Part shown: positions 7,130 to 14,712 of the stretch, in pieces
Layout of the letters: each line of letters opens with the position of its first letter
How positions within the stretch are numbered: position 1 is the stretch's first letter
Origin: JAVBKX01 sp031553835
GTDB lineage: Bacteria; Bacteroidota; Bacteroidia; Bacteroidales; Azobacteroidaceae
Assembly: GCA_031553835.1 (NCBI GenBank)
Contig: JAVBKX010000016.1
Location: forward strand, 1-64,000
DNA length: 64,000 nucleotides
Direction of reading: 5' to 3'
The notes under the pieces: generated by a model
What the model was told of the DNA's origin: nothing
Databases searched by the model: none
Seen by the model: the letters and a program-made list of their open reading frames with translations, nothing else
Position numbers and translations under genes: made by a program

Positions 7130-7708
7130 TTACTTCTCTGGATTTTTTGCAAAATCATCCATTTCCTGATTAAAAATGTGACGGAATGTTTCACGGTTAT
7201 AAAGCGTTTCTATTTTCTTATTTGCTTCCGCTTTGCGGTCTAAAGCATCGAAAACAGTAGTTTTATCAACTTCTACGGCCATATATACTTTGTACATCCC
7301 ATCTTGTGTTTGCATGGTCTTGTTGCACGATACCCGGACATTACTCAATTCCTGTTGTACAACCTCTCGGGTCAATGATTCGAATATCTCAGCGTAATCA
7401 GCTGGTTTTTGTCCTGCATCATTTACATATCTTTCGGCTACTCGCTTAGATAGTACTCTCACATTAGTTGCCAACTCTTGATTGGCGTTCATGCGGGCTT
7501 TTTCACGCGCAGTATTCAAGTCTTTACTTTGTCCGATGCCTTGTCCGCGAAAGAAGTTGCTGTCAGTAAACTGGTCATCGCAAGGTACTACAATTTCTGT
7601 TTCATGGTTTGCAGTAGTAATGTGTTGTGGTTTAGAACTTCCGCAAGAAATTAATAAAATGCTGAATGCTAATGATATGAATGTGTTTGTAAAATATGCT
7701 TTTCTCAT
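7130..7708 (-). CDS. LPP20-family lipoprotein
   Basis: This 192-aa protein has a lipoprotein signal peptide ending in LLISC followed by GSS, so Cys22 is the likely lipidated residue. The mature part contains an LPP20-type domain: FFRGQGIGQS, a long helix with LNTAREKARMNANQELA, and a YKVYMAVEVDKTTVFDAL strand-helix near residues 145-162. The ATG at 7708 was chosen because it gives the lipoprotein signal directly; the frame is open 31 codons further upstream without a plausible start. It is the first gene of the envelope operon. The probable promoter lies beyond a large hairpin, so the mRNA leader may be over 300 nt. Confidence 0.75.
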   Translation of the reverse strand: MRKAYFTNTFISLAFSILLISCGSSKPQHITTANHETEIVVPCDDQFTDSNFFRGQGIGQSKDLNTAREKARMNANQELATNVRVLSKRVAERYVNDAGQKPADYAEIFESLTREVVQQELSNVRVSCNKTMQTQDGMYKVYMAVEVDKTTVFDALDRKAEANKKIETLYNRETFRHIFNQEMDDFAKNPEK

Positions 7709-7808
7709 ATTCTTAATATTTAAATTTTTAGTTGTAATTTTTATTGATTGCCCTGTTAGAGTTCGCATACGCACATAAAAAAAGCGTGGACAAAACTCCA
7801 AATTATCA

Positions 7809-7927
7809 GTTCATGAGGTCTTCGACTACCTATCCACCAAATAAATGAGTAAAGCCCACGCCGATATAACGACGTGAGCGCCTCGCTTTACTCTTGGTGG
7901 ACTTGAAATTGTCGAAGTTTCATGAAC
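7809..7927. repeat. 119-nt interrupted palindrome with five paired blocks
   Basis: Five blocks pair in nested order: GTTCATGA (7809-7816) with TCATGAAC (7920-7927); CTTCGAC (7820-7826) with GTCGAAG (7911-7917); TCCACCAA (7833-7840) with TTGGTGGA (7894-7901); GAGTAAAGC (7847-7855) with GCTTTACTC (7885-7893); and CACG (7857-7860) with CGTG (7873-7876). Internal loops separate them and the apical loop is 12 nt. It could be a structured RNA in the operon leader or a palindromic mobile repeat. Confidence 0.85.
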
Positions 7928-8030
7928 CAGAATCTAAGCTAAACGCTTTTTCCAAAATGTCTAAAATGTGCGCATTAATTATGCTGTTTTTATATCATAA
8001 GCAAGAAGTTTGTTTTTAATTATCAAAAGG

Positions 8031-8038
8031 CAAAAATA
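8031..8038 (-). promoter_or_regulatory. -7-like box (TATTTTTG) for the envelope operon
   Basis: The minus strand reads TATTTTTG here, a match to TAnnTTTG, about 325 bases before the lipoprotein start. No clear -33 element was seen, and the region is AT-rich, so chance matches are likely. Confidence 0.3.
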
Positions 8039-8165
8039 TGAAATATTATTAACAATAGGCATTAAAAATCCATAAAAATTTTATACAGTGAAAATGTCGA
8101 ATAGCAAAAAATCTTTGAAAATTTTCTGATTTTTAGGTTTGTTTGGCAAGCGGGTTCTGTTTCAA

Positions 8166-8696
8166 TCAGTGTTTTGGCATAATTTCAAAACATTGTTTCT
8201 GATAAAACATCCGGTATTCTTCTGCTGCAATTAACCGGGGATACGACATGATCCACAGTTCTACAGGATTGGTTTCTTTGTGATAGGCCGGTTGCACGTG
8301 TTTGATGTTGTTTCTTATAAATCCTAAGTTCATGTAGAAATTTTGTCTTCGTTGAGTTATTTCATCCACAACCGGTTCAATTTCTAATAAAACAGGTAAG
8401 TTATTGTCTGCGATCCATTCAGATAAAAAGATACTGCCATATCCCATCGAACGATATTGGGACGAAATCGCATAATGTTCTACAAAGCGCAAACCGTCAC
8501 AATTCCATTCGCCGATTATCCCTTTCACATCCTTGTTTTCAACCCAGGCTTGCAGGTGATAGGTATTATTGGCAAAAATGCGGATCTGATCCTCTAAGAT
8601 TCTGCGTTCGCAAAGAGGAAAGGATGTTTCGTAAATTTCCCAGATGGAAGGAAATAATGGGTGTTGAACTGAATTTATCGTAATGCGTTCTATCAT
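8166..8696 (-). CDS. GNAT-family N-acetyltransferase
   Basis: This 176-aa protein contains a GNAT core: FVEHYAISSQYRSMGYGSIFLSEWI holds the acetyl-CoA-binding Q/RxxGxG/A motif (QYRSMGYG), and the following LLEIEPVVDE and FYMNLGF match motif B and the C-terminal GNAT strand. The substrate is not evident. The ATG at 8696 is used; an upstream TTG in the same frame would overlap the neighbouring gene and adds no conserved sequence. It lies 17 bases after a second, unrelated GNAT gene and may be the last gene of an operon starting at cysS. Confidence 0.8.
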   Translation of the reverse strand: MIERITINSVQHPLFPSIWEIYETSFPLCERRILEDQIRIFANNTYHLQAWVENKDVKGIIGEWNCDGLRFVEHYAISSQYRSMGYGSIFLSEWIADNNLPVLLEIEPVVDEITQRRQNFYMNLGFIRNNIKHVQPAYHKETNPVELWIMSYPRLIAAEEYRMFYQKQCFEIMPKH

Positions 8697-8713
8697 ATTT
8701 GGGTACAAAAATA

Positions 8714-9559
8714 TCAATCCAACATCATACTCATATAAATAGTTGGCAAACTGTTTGGAAATAAAGTGTCGTCCAATATTTTAATCATTCCAAACAAATG
8801 TGTGTTTTTATCTAAATGACGGACAACACATTGTATTGTTTGATGGGGAAATGCCTTTTGAATAGCGCTTAAAATCTGTCTTTTAATATCTTCGTTAATA
8901 TAAAACAGTTCTTTTACCAACACAGAATTCGTTTCAGGAACTGCAAACGCGATTCCTTGTTTGCCGGAATTTACCGAGAAAACCAATCCGCCATCTATAT
9001 ACAGATCTTCCAGGATTGCTTCAAATTGAGCCGAAGTTTTCAGTACCACATTTTCTTGTTGCTCCAGGAACGAATAATAAGATGGGTACAAAAAAGAAAA
9101 GTTGCGGGGCGAACCGTATTCAACACCAGACGAATCGTTGTCGGATGGCGGTACTGTTTGAAATGCTTTTGGAAATGCCGGACGATAACCGAATTTTTCG
9201 TAAAATCCGAACAACCATTCTTCCTGAGGAATCAGGAAGGAGAGGGGGATCTGCCGCTTTTTCATTACTTCGAATGAAAATAATAATAACTGCTTCATCA
9301 ACCCTTTGTTGCGGTGACCGGGATGTGTCATCGCTCCCGAAATATATCCCGCCGGATACGTCTGATCTCCCAGTTTAACAGGATAGGGTATTAATTGTAA
9401 AGCTGCAACAGGAATGCCGTTATCATAATATACAGGTGTCTCTTCCAGCCGGAATATGTTGGTGAAATAAAAATCAATAAATTCGGGAGTGTCTGCAAAA
9501 CATAATGCCCACATTGTTTTCAGTGCCGGGATATCATTCGTTTTTGCATAAGAAATCAT
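8714..9559 (-). CDS. GNAT-family N-acetyltransferase, Eis-like long form
   Basis: This 281-aa protein has an N-terminal GNAT domain (about 1-135). Motif A reads AGYISGAMTHPGHRNKGLMKQLL, with HRNKGL in the acetyl-CoA loop, and it is followed by FYEKFGYRPAF. The C-terminal half (about 150-281) is a second domain that contains VEYGSPRNFSFLY and a strand-rich segment, resembling the sterol-carrier-like extension of Eis-type acetyltransferases. The substrate is unknown. It is located between a DUF2156 gene (10 bases upstream) and another GNAT gene. Confidence 0.75.
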   Translation of the reverse strand: MISYAKTNDIPALKTMWALCFADTPEFIDFYFTNIFRLEETPVYYDNGIPVAALQLIPYPVKLGDQTYPAGYISGAMTHPGHRNKGLMKQLLLFSFEVMKKRQIPLSFLIPQEEWLFGFYEKFGYRPAFPKAFQTVPPSDNDSSGVEYGSPRNFSFLYPSYYSFLEQQENVVLKTSAQFEAILEDLYIDGGLVFSVNSGKQGIAFAVPETNSVLVKELFYINEDIKRQILSAIQKAFPHQTIQCVVRHLDKNTHLFGMIKILDDTLFPNSLPTIYMSMMLD

Positions 9560-9569
9560 GGCGGACGCG

Positions 9570-10463
9570 TTATTTTTTGAGTATTATATATCCTTTTTCA
9601 AGTAAAAAAGCAGGTTGATAAGACAATTTAGCTTGTCGAAGTGACGCTAATCCCATGTCTTCTTCTCTATTAATATAAACAAAACCGGAGCAAACATGTT
9701 CTGCAAATTGTTGATTGATCATGGCAAAACCGCCTTCGATTTCATACAACGACTTCTCGGCGTGAACACCAAAGGTGTCGGTGGTCAACGGCTGTCCGTA
9801 TGAATACGCGATAATGTTGCCCTCTACCCGAAGCGCCCCTCCCGTCAATTCCAATTCTTCAAAATGACGAAATGCTTTCCGGGTATATTCACATTCAGCC
9901 GCCAATGATTCGTCTTCCATGCACCCGCCGTTTTCCTGGCACCAGCGGTTATATAAATCTAAACACCCGGGAATAATCTCCCGCGTAATCGGAAGATATT
10001 CATACGACGGATAAGTGCGTTTGAATTTGTTGATATGATTTCTTTTGGATTGTAATTTCTTACCGGTCAATGAAATTAGGCTTTCAGAAGTATAAATATA
10101 TTCAAACCAGTCGCGATCGGAATGAAATTGAAATTGTCGGGGATAAAAACCATCCAACATTTCAAACATTTCTTTCGTCATGTATAAAAACGAATTCTCT
10201 TCTTGTTCGGCAGCGTCTGCAAAAATGAGGTCGATAGCCTCTTTAATGTTTCCGTCGCCCAGAGGGAACATATACCCGGCTTCATTACCCGAATGAAAAC
10301 GCAACAAGAGAAAACCGTCTTGTATGGCGTATGTTGTATTGTATTTGTGAATCCAGCAATACATATTGGCAAAAGAAAAATCGCAATTGCGATAGGTATT
10401 TTTATGCAGGAAAGGGTGGATTAACGCCCGGTCTTCAAGCGTTATCGGTCGGAAAGGAATCAT
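9570..10463 (-). CDS. DUF2156 (phosphatidylglycerol lysyltransferase C-terminal-like) protein
   Basis: This 297-aa protein has the two-GNAT-fold layout of DUF2156: the N-terminal region MIPFRPITLEDRALIHPFL and FSFANMYCW, then KKLQSKRNHINKF near residue 135, and a C-terminal EGGFAMINQQFAEHV and INREEDMGLASLRQAK, which is characteristic of this family. Relatives include the catalytic domain of MprF and aminoacyl or acyl transferases; here there is no membrane part. The ATG at 10463 was preferred over a TTG 25 codons upstream that would lie inside panD. It begins 7 bases after panD ends and is probably translated from the same mRNA. Confidence 0.75.
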   Translation of the reverse strand: MIPFRPITLEDRALIHPFLHKNTYRNCDFSFANMYCWIHKYNTTYAIQDGFLLLRFHSGNEAGYMFPLGDGNIKEAIDLIFADAAEQEENSFLYMTKEMFEMLDGFYPRQFQFHSDRDWFEYIYTSESLISLTGKKLQSKRNHINKFKRTYPSYEYLPITREIIPGCLDLYNRWCQENGGCMEDESLAAECEYTRKAFRHFEELELTGGALRVEGNIIAYSYGQPLTTDTFGVHAEKSLYEIEGGFAMINQQFAEHVCSGFVYINREEDMGLASLRQAKLSYQPAFLLEKGYIILKK

Positions 10464-10470
10464 ACGGAAT

Positions 10471-10821
10471 TTATATGAGCTTATTGGTGCAGGTATCGGG
10501 GAAAACGATGGCGGGTTTGAAAGTTTTTGCTTCTTCAAAATCCATCAAAGCATACGACATAATGATGATGATGTCGCCGGGCTGCACTTTACGGGCAGCC
10601 GCGCCGTTGAGACAAATTTTACCAGAACCGCGTTCTCCCGTAATGACATACGTTTCAAGCCGTTCGCCGTTATTATTATTGACCACCTGCACCTTTTCTC
10701 CGGCAATCAGATTGGCAGCTTCCATCAAATCTTCATCAATGGTAATACTGCCGATATAATTCAGGTTCGCTTCGGTAACGCTGACCCGATGCAGCTTGGA
10801 TTTTACAACTTCTATTAACAT
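10471..10821 (-). CDS. panD: Aspartate 1-decarboxylase proenzyme
   Basis: PanD converts L-aspartate to beta-alanine for pantothenate and CoA synthesis. The 116-aa proenzyme shows the self-cleavage site YIGSITID: cleavage between Gly24 and Ser25 generates the pyruvoyl cofactor. LNGAAARKVQPGDIIIIMSY, the conserved C-terminal barrel segment, is also present. Length and motifs are normal. It lies 11 bases downstream of cysS and 7 bases before the DUF2156 gene. Confidence 0.96.
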   Translation of the reverse strand: MLIEVVKSKLHRVSVTEANLNYIGSITIDEDLMEAANLIAGEKVQVVNNNNGERLETYVITGERGSGKICLNGAAARKVQPGDIIIIMSYALMDFEEAKTFKPAIVFPDTCTNKLI

Positions 10822-10832
10822 ATTCTTGTAGC

Positions 10833-12254
10833 TTACATTTTTTTGACCATCGGCTGCAATTTGCTGCCCATGGGAGTATCGACCACCACGAAATTCAGTT
10901 TTTCTATTTCAGCCCGGCATTCGTCGGCTTCTTTATACATTTTGTTGCGGCGCAATACATCTCGTTTTTTTAATAATTCCTGGGCAGCCTGTTCATTCGG
11001 ATTGGATTTTTTCAGAATTTCATCCATTTCTTCCAAACGGGAGGCGGCATTTGCAATGTCCAATGCCAATACTTTATCCAATTCCAGAAGAATGGAATAA
11101 TTTTCGTCCGATGCCGGTTGTTCTGCCAGCGACAACATCATAGCTACAACAGTTCCGGTATTGATATTGTTGGCTATATTATTCTCAAATTCCTGAATCA
11201 TCGGATGATTTTTGACATCGACAATTTTCGGATTCTTGTATTCTGTCACTTTCGACCAGATTTTATTCAGATTTTTCTGGGCGGCAGCCAAACTATCCCA
11301 GGTAAAATTCATCGACGTCCGGAAGGAGGAAGTGAGAAATAAAAAGCGCAGGGATAGAGGATGATAGCCGCAATCGACAATGTCTTCCAGTGTGTAGAGA
11401 TTGTTCAACGATTTGGACATTTTTTCATTTTCGATATTTAAAAAATCGGAATGAAACCAATAGTTGACATATTTTTGACCGGTTGCACATTCAGACTGGG
11501 CGATTTCATTGGTATGGTGCACCGGAATGTGATCGATTCCTCCGGTGTGGATATCAATGGTTTTACCTAAATATTTCATGGCCATGGCCGAACATTCGGC
11601 GTGCCAGCCCGGAAATCCTTTTCCCCAGGGACTGTCCCATTGCATAATATGTTTAGGTTGATTGGTGACCCACAAAGCAAAATCACTTGGATTTTTCCGT
11701 TCGTCATCTACTTTTACACGCGCTCCGGCATACTGACCTTCCAGGTTGAGCCGGGCGAATTTTGGATAATCGGGAAATTTTGAAGTGTCGAAAATCACAC
11801 CGACACTCGTTTTGTATGTAAATCCTCGTTTTTCCAATTCTTCAACCAGCGCAATTTGGTCGGCAATATGTTCGGTAGCCCGGCAGATGATGGTAGGCCG
11901 TTCAATGTTTACTTTTTTTATTGTTTCGAAAAAATAATCTTCGTAAAAGCGGGCAATATCCCACGGGTTTTTTCCTTCGCGTTTGGCGCCCATTTCCAGT
12001 TTGTCTTCTCCTTCATCGGCATCGCTGGTCAAGTGTCCCACATCTGTAATATTCATTACGTGGGTTACTTTATAACCGAAATATTCGAAAGTGCGTCGCA
12101 ATAAGTCCGAGTTGATATAAGTTCTGAGGTGTCCGAGGTGAGCATAATAATACACAGTCATTCCGCAGGAATACATATTTATTTGTCCATTTACTAATGG
12201 TTTGACCGTTTCAATGCTCCGGCTGGCTGTGTTGTATATTGAAATTTCCCGCAT
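10833..12254 (-). CDS. cysS: Cysteinyl-tRNA synthetase
   Basis: CysRS charges tRNA-Cys. This class I enzyme (473 aa) has the zinc-ligand Cys in MYSCGMTVYYYAHLGHLRTY, with HLGH as the HIGH motif, further ligands in GWHAECSAM and HHTNEIAQSE, and the KMSKS motif in NEKMSKSLNN. The C-terminal DALR-type helical domain ends normally. I used the ATG at 12254 (MREISIYNT). The frame is open a further 33 codons, but that stretch is palindromic repeat sequence without conservation. A TAACTTTG box lies 28 bases upstream. It probably leads an operon with panD and the three acyltransferase-like genes. Confidence 0.97.
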   Translation of the reverse strand: MREISIYNTASRSIETVKPLVNGQINMYSCGMTVYYYAHLGHLRTYINSDLLRRTFEYFGYKVTHVMNITDVGHLTSDADEGEDKLEMGAKREGKNPWDIARFYEDYFFETIKKVNIERPTIICRATEHIADQIALVEELEKRGFTYKTSVGVIFDTSKFPDYPKFARLNLEGQYAGARVKVDDERKNPSDFALWVTNQPKHIMQWDSPWGKGFPGWHAECSAMAMKYLGKTIDIHTGGIDHIPVHHTNEIAQSECATGQKYVNYWFHSDFLNIENEKMSKSLNNLYTLEDIVDCGYHPLSLRFLFLTSSFRTSMNFTWDSLAAAQKNLNKIWSKVTEYKNPKIVDVKNHPMIQEFENNIANNINTGTVVAMMLSLAEQPASDENYSILLELDKVLALDIANAASRLEEMDEILKKSNPNEQAAQELLKKRDVLRRNKMYKEADECRAEIEKLNFVVVDTPMGSKLQPMVKKM

Positions 12255-12281
12255 AAAATCTGTCGTTAAAATATTAGCGTG

Positions 12282-12289
12282 CAAAGTTA
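12282..12289 (-). promoter_or_regulatory. -7 box (TAACTTTG) for cysS
   Basis: Reads TAACTTTGCA on the minus strand, 28 bases upstream of the cysS ATG, a good match to TAnnTTTG. It supports the shorter cysS start, because a start further upstream would precede the promoter. Confidence 0.6.
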
Positions 12290-12308
12290 AACATTTTCGG
12301 TTAATATC

Positions 12309-12421
12309 ATGGTACGCAGATGACACGGATTGGACGGATTTATACGGATTCATATTTTTTTATCCGGCTTAAATAAAAAAATCTGCGTAAAGCCGTCCGA
12401 TCCGTGTCATCCGGGTGCCAT
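12309..12421. repeat. Imperfect palindrome with 40-bp arms, GATGACAC repeat family
   Basis: Arm 12309-12348 and arm 12382-12421 are reverse complements with about eight mismatches, around a 33-base AT-rich loop. Both contain GATGACACGGAT followed by GGACGG. The right arm ends one base before the tsaB stop codon. It is related to 2467-2600 and 23853-23933. Confidence 0.85.
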
Positions 12422-13108
12422 TTAAATGACCTTGTTCTTTGGCGTTGTTGCTATAAATTCTTTCAGATAAAATGGCTCAAAATAAGCAACATCTTCAAAT
12501 TGTTGATTATTGTATGCCTCTTCCGCTAAAGTCACCATCGTAGTAGCGAGCGGATGAATGTCGTCTATGAAAATAGCATGGGGAGATGAAATGACCGTTT
12601 TGCATTTAGCGGCGCCATTTCCAAAAAATAACACTTTACCTTGTTCTAAATAAGCGGAATACGACATTCCGTCCACAATGTCTGCATTTATTTCGCGCAT
12701 TGCCTGGAGGTGTTTGTTGTATATGGCGGCATATACTTCCATTCGCCGCGCATCAATCATCGGGCAATAATAATCTGCTTCTATTCCCAAAGGAATCACG
12801 CCCTGGGTCATAATTTTCAAGGAAGGAATGGCAATGAGCGGAATATTTAATCCATAGCATAATCCTTTGGCTTCGGAAATTCCGATGCGTAATCCGGTGT
12901 AAGAACCGGGACCGGAGCTGACTGCTACGGCATCTATTGTGTAACCGTTATTACGAGCGTATTGGACGGCATCGGCAACAAAGATTCCTAAGGCGGCCGC
13001 ATGAGAAGCCCCGTCCCTGTTTTCTTTGTTAAAGACAATATCGCCACGGAAAGATAAGGCTGCGGAACAGACCGGAGTCGAAGTTTCAATATTCAGAATA
13101 CAACACAT
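12422..13108 (-). CDS. tsaB: tRNA threonylcarbamoyladenosine biosynthesis protein TsaB
   Basis: TsaB is the non-catalytic partner of TsaD in making t6A37 of ANN-decoding tRNAs. The 228-aa protein has the ASKHA-fold start ILNIETSTPVCSAAL, the signature SSGPGSYTGLRIGISEAKGL at about residues 63-82, and the expected short C-terminal half that lacks the metal-binding site of TsaD. The gene is divergent from yicC, with facing -7-like boxes in the 86-base gap. Confidence 0.93.
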   Translation of the reverse strand: MCCILNIETSTPVCSAALSFRGDIVFNKENRDGASHAAALGIFVADAVQYARNNGYTIDAVAVSSGPGSYTGLRIGISEAKGLCYGLNIPLIAIPSLKIMTQGVIPLGIEADYYCPMIDARRMEVYAAIYNKHLQAMREINADIVDGMSYSAYLEQGKVLFFGNGAAKCKTVISSPHAIFIDDIHPLATTMVTLAEEAYNNQQFEDVAYFEPFYLKEFIATTPKNKVI

Positions 13109-13140
13109 GCTTTTGCTGTCAATGATTATATTTTCGGCGA

Positions 13141-13148
13141 CAAAAATA
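13141..13148 (-). promoter_or_regulatory. -7-like box (TATTTTTG) for tsaB
   Basis: The minus strand reads TATTTTTG 32 bases upstream of the tsaB ATG. It faces the yicC box at 13169-13176 in the shared divergent region. Confidence 0.4.
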
Positions 13149-13168
13149 CAATATTTGCTGAAAAAAAT

Positions 13169-13176
13169 TACCTTTG
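13169..13176 (+). promoter_or_regulatory. -7 box (TACCTTTG) for the yicC-gmk-nadD operon
   Basis: TACCTTTGCA lies 18 bases before the yicC ATG at 13195 and matches TAnnTTTG exactly. A TTG start that a gene finder might choose at 13174 lies within this box and is therefore unlikely. Confidence 0.6.
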
Positions 13177-13194
13177 CAAAAAAATAAACATGCC

Positions 13195-14067
13195 ATGATT
13201 CTATCCATGACAGGATTCGGGAAGGCGATGGCGGAACTCCCCGACAAGAAAATTTCGATTGAAATCAAATCTTTGAATAGTAAACAACTGGATCTAAATA
13301 CCCGGATTCCTGCTATTTACAGAGAAAAAGAAATGGAGGTACGCACGTTGCTGTTTCAGGTCATTGAAAGAGGAAAAGTTGATTTTTCGATATTTGTTGA
13401 AAATATAGGAAATAATTCTTCTTCCAAAATCAATCAGCCGGTTATTGAAGGTTATGTGTCGCAAGTGCGCGAAATTGCAGAAAATTTGCAAATAGAAACT
13501 CCGTCTGATTGGTTTTCTATTTTGCTCAGATTGCCGGAGTCCATTAAAACGGAATTGTCGGAACTGAACGAAAACGAATGGAATATTGTTTGCCAGACGA
13601 TACAAAAGGCTATTGACGGCTTTTTAACTTTCAGAAAACAGGAAGGAATGATGTTGGAACGTTTATTCGAAGAGAAAATACAAAATATACTCTCTCTGCT
13701 TCCTGAAATTGAAAAATATGAACCGGAACGGATCGAAAAAATTAAGACTAAAATGCAGGAAGCGTTGTCTAAATTGGATAATACGGTTTATGATAACAAT
13801 CGTTTGGAACAGGAATTGATATTTTATATTGAAAAATTAGATATAAACGAAGAAAAAAACCGGTTACGCAACCATCTCCATTATTTTATAGAAACCATGG
13901 AGAAAGAAAAAAGCCAGGGACGGAAATTGGGCTTTATTGCACAGGAAATCGGACGGGAAATTAATACTCTGGGGTCTAAATCCAATCATGCCGAAATGCA
14001 AAAAGCAGTCGTCAGAATGAAAGACGAACTGGAACAGATAAAGGAACAATTGTTGAACGTATTATAA
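13195..14067 (+). CDS. yicC: YicC-family endoribonuclease
   Basis: This 290-aa protein starts MILSMTGFGKA, the invariant YicC opening. The N-terminal domain (about 1-155) includes IEIKSLNSKQLDL, and the DUF1732-type C-terminal domain ends with GRKLGFIAQEIGREINTLGSKSNHAEM. E. coli YicC has been described as an endoribonuclease that acts on small RNAs; the role in Bacteroidetes is not settled. It is the first gene of an operon with gmk and nadD, an arrangement common across bacteria (yicC next to gmk). Confidence 0.93.
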   Translation: MILSMTGFGKAMAELPDKKISIEIKSLNSKQLDLNTRIPAIYREKEMEVRTLLFQVIERGKVDFSIFVENIGNNSSSKINQPVIEGYVSQVREIAENLQIETPSDWFSILLRLPESIKTELSELNENEWNIVCQTIQKAIDGFLTFRKQEGMMLERLFEEKIQNILSLLPEIEKYEPERIEKIKTKMQEALSKLDNTVYDNNRLEQELIFYIEKLDINEEKNRLRNHLHYFIETMEKEKSQGRKLGFIAQEIGREINTLGSKSNHAEMQKAVVRMKDELEQIKEQLLNVL

Positions 14068-14080
14068 TGAATTGAGAGTT

Positions 14081-14124
14081 GAGAATGAAGAGTGGAGAAT
14101 CGATATGCTCCACTCTTCATTCTC
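14081..14124. repeat. Perfect 17-bp inverted repeat between yicC and gmk
   Basis: GAGAATGAAGAGTGGAG (14081-14097) and its exact reverse complement (14108-14124) flank a 10-base loop. Related GAGTTGAGAATG/CTCCATTCTCC sequence surrounds it. A similar tract (GAGTTGGGAGTTGAGAAG) lies directly upstream of ispE at 2431-2448. It is probably a dispersed repeat within the operon leader of gmk. Confidence 0.85.
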
Positions 14125-14139
14125 CATTCTCCACTAAAA

Positions 14140-14712
14140 ATGCAGCAGGGTAAATTAATCATATTCTCAGCGCCATCCGGATCGGGTAAGTCCACGATTG
14201 TGGATTACCTGTTACAACAAAATCTCAATTTGCAGTTTTCTATTTCTGCTACGAGCCGGGTGCCGCGAGGCAATGAAAAACAGGGGAAAGAATATTATTT
14301 CCTGACAGTGGAAGATTTCAAAAATAAAATTGCAGAAGGTGCGTTTTTAGAATATGAAGAGGTGTATCCCGGATGTTTTTACGGAACATTGAAAAGCGAA
14401 GTGGATCGGATTATAACAACAGGATCAAATGTCGTATTCGACGTGGATGTGGTTGGAGGCTGTAATATAAAAAAACAGTATGGAAACCGGGCGCTTGCTG
14501 TGTTTATTCAACCGCCTTCTGTTGAAATTCTGAAGCAGAGATTGGAAACCAGAGGCACCGATTCGCCGGAAGTGATTGAAAAACGTTTGTCAAAAGCAGC
14601 ATACGAATTGTCGTTTGCATCCCGGTTTGATAAAATTATTATTAATGATAATCTTGAAAGAGCACAACAAGAAACAACACTCATAATTAACCAATTTATT
14701 AATAAAAAATGA
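14140..14712 (+). CDS. gmk: Guanylate kinase
   Basis: Gmk phosphorylates GMP to GDP. The 190-aa protein has the P-loop SAPSGSGKST near the N-terminus, the GMP-binding SATSRVPRGNE and EYYFLTVEDF, and the core VVFDVDVVGG. The ATG at 14140 directly precedes the conserved start; the frame extends 16 codons upstream through the inverted repeat but without conservation. Its stop overlaps the nadD start (ATGA). Confidence 0.96.
   Translation: MQQGKLIIFSAPSGSGKSTIVDYLLQQNLNLQFSISATSRVPRGNEKQGKEYYFLTVEDFKNKIAEGAFLEYEEVYPGCFYGTLKSEVDRIITTGSNVVFDVDVVGGCNIKKQYGNRALAVFIQPPSVEILKQRLETRGTDSPEVIEKRLSKAAYELSFASRFDKIIINDNLERAQQETTLIINQFINKK

Larger units (their letters stand above)
7709..8165. other. Intergenic region upstream of the envelope operon
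   Basis: 457 bases without a gene. They hold the 119-nt interrupted palindrome at 7809-7927 and a -7-like box on the minus strand at 8031-8038. The rest is AT-rich, and I see nothing else in it. Confidence 0.7.

Noticed and set aside
4350..7708. Curli (csg) operon
   Set aside because: A CsgG-like protein is present, but no curlin repeat proteins, CsgE or CsgF are found.
7809..7927. Integron attC site
   Set aside because: The hairpin has several paired blocks, but I see no R/L box pair of the attC type and no integrase or cassette-like genes nearby.
8957..9378. Two overlapping + strand frames of 106 and 120 codons
   Set aside because: They are antisense to the Eis-like acetyltransferase gene and have no recognisable features.
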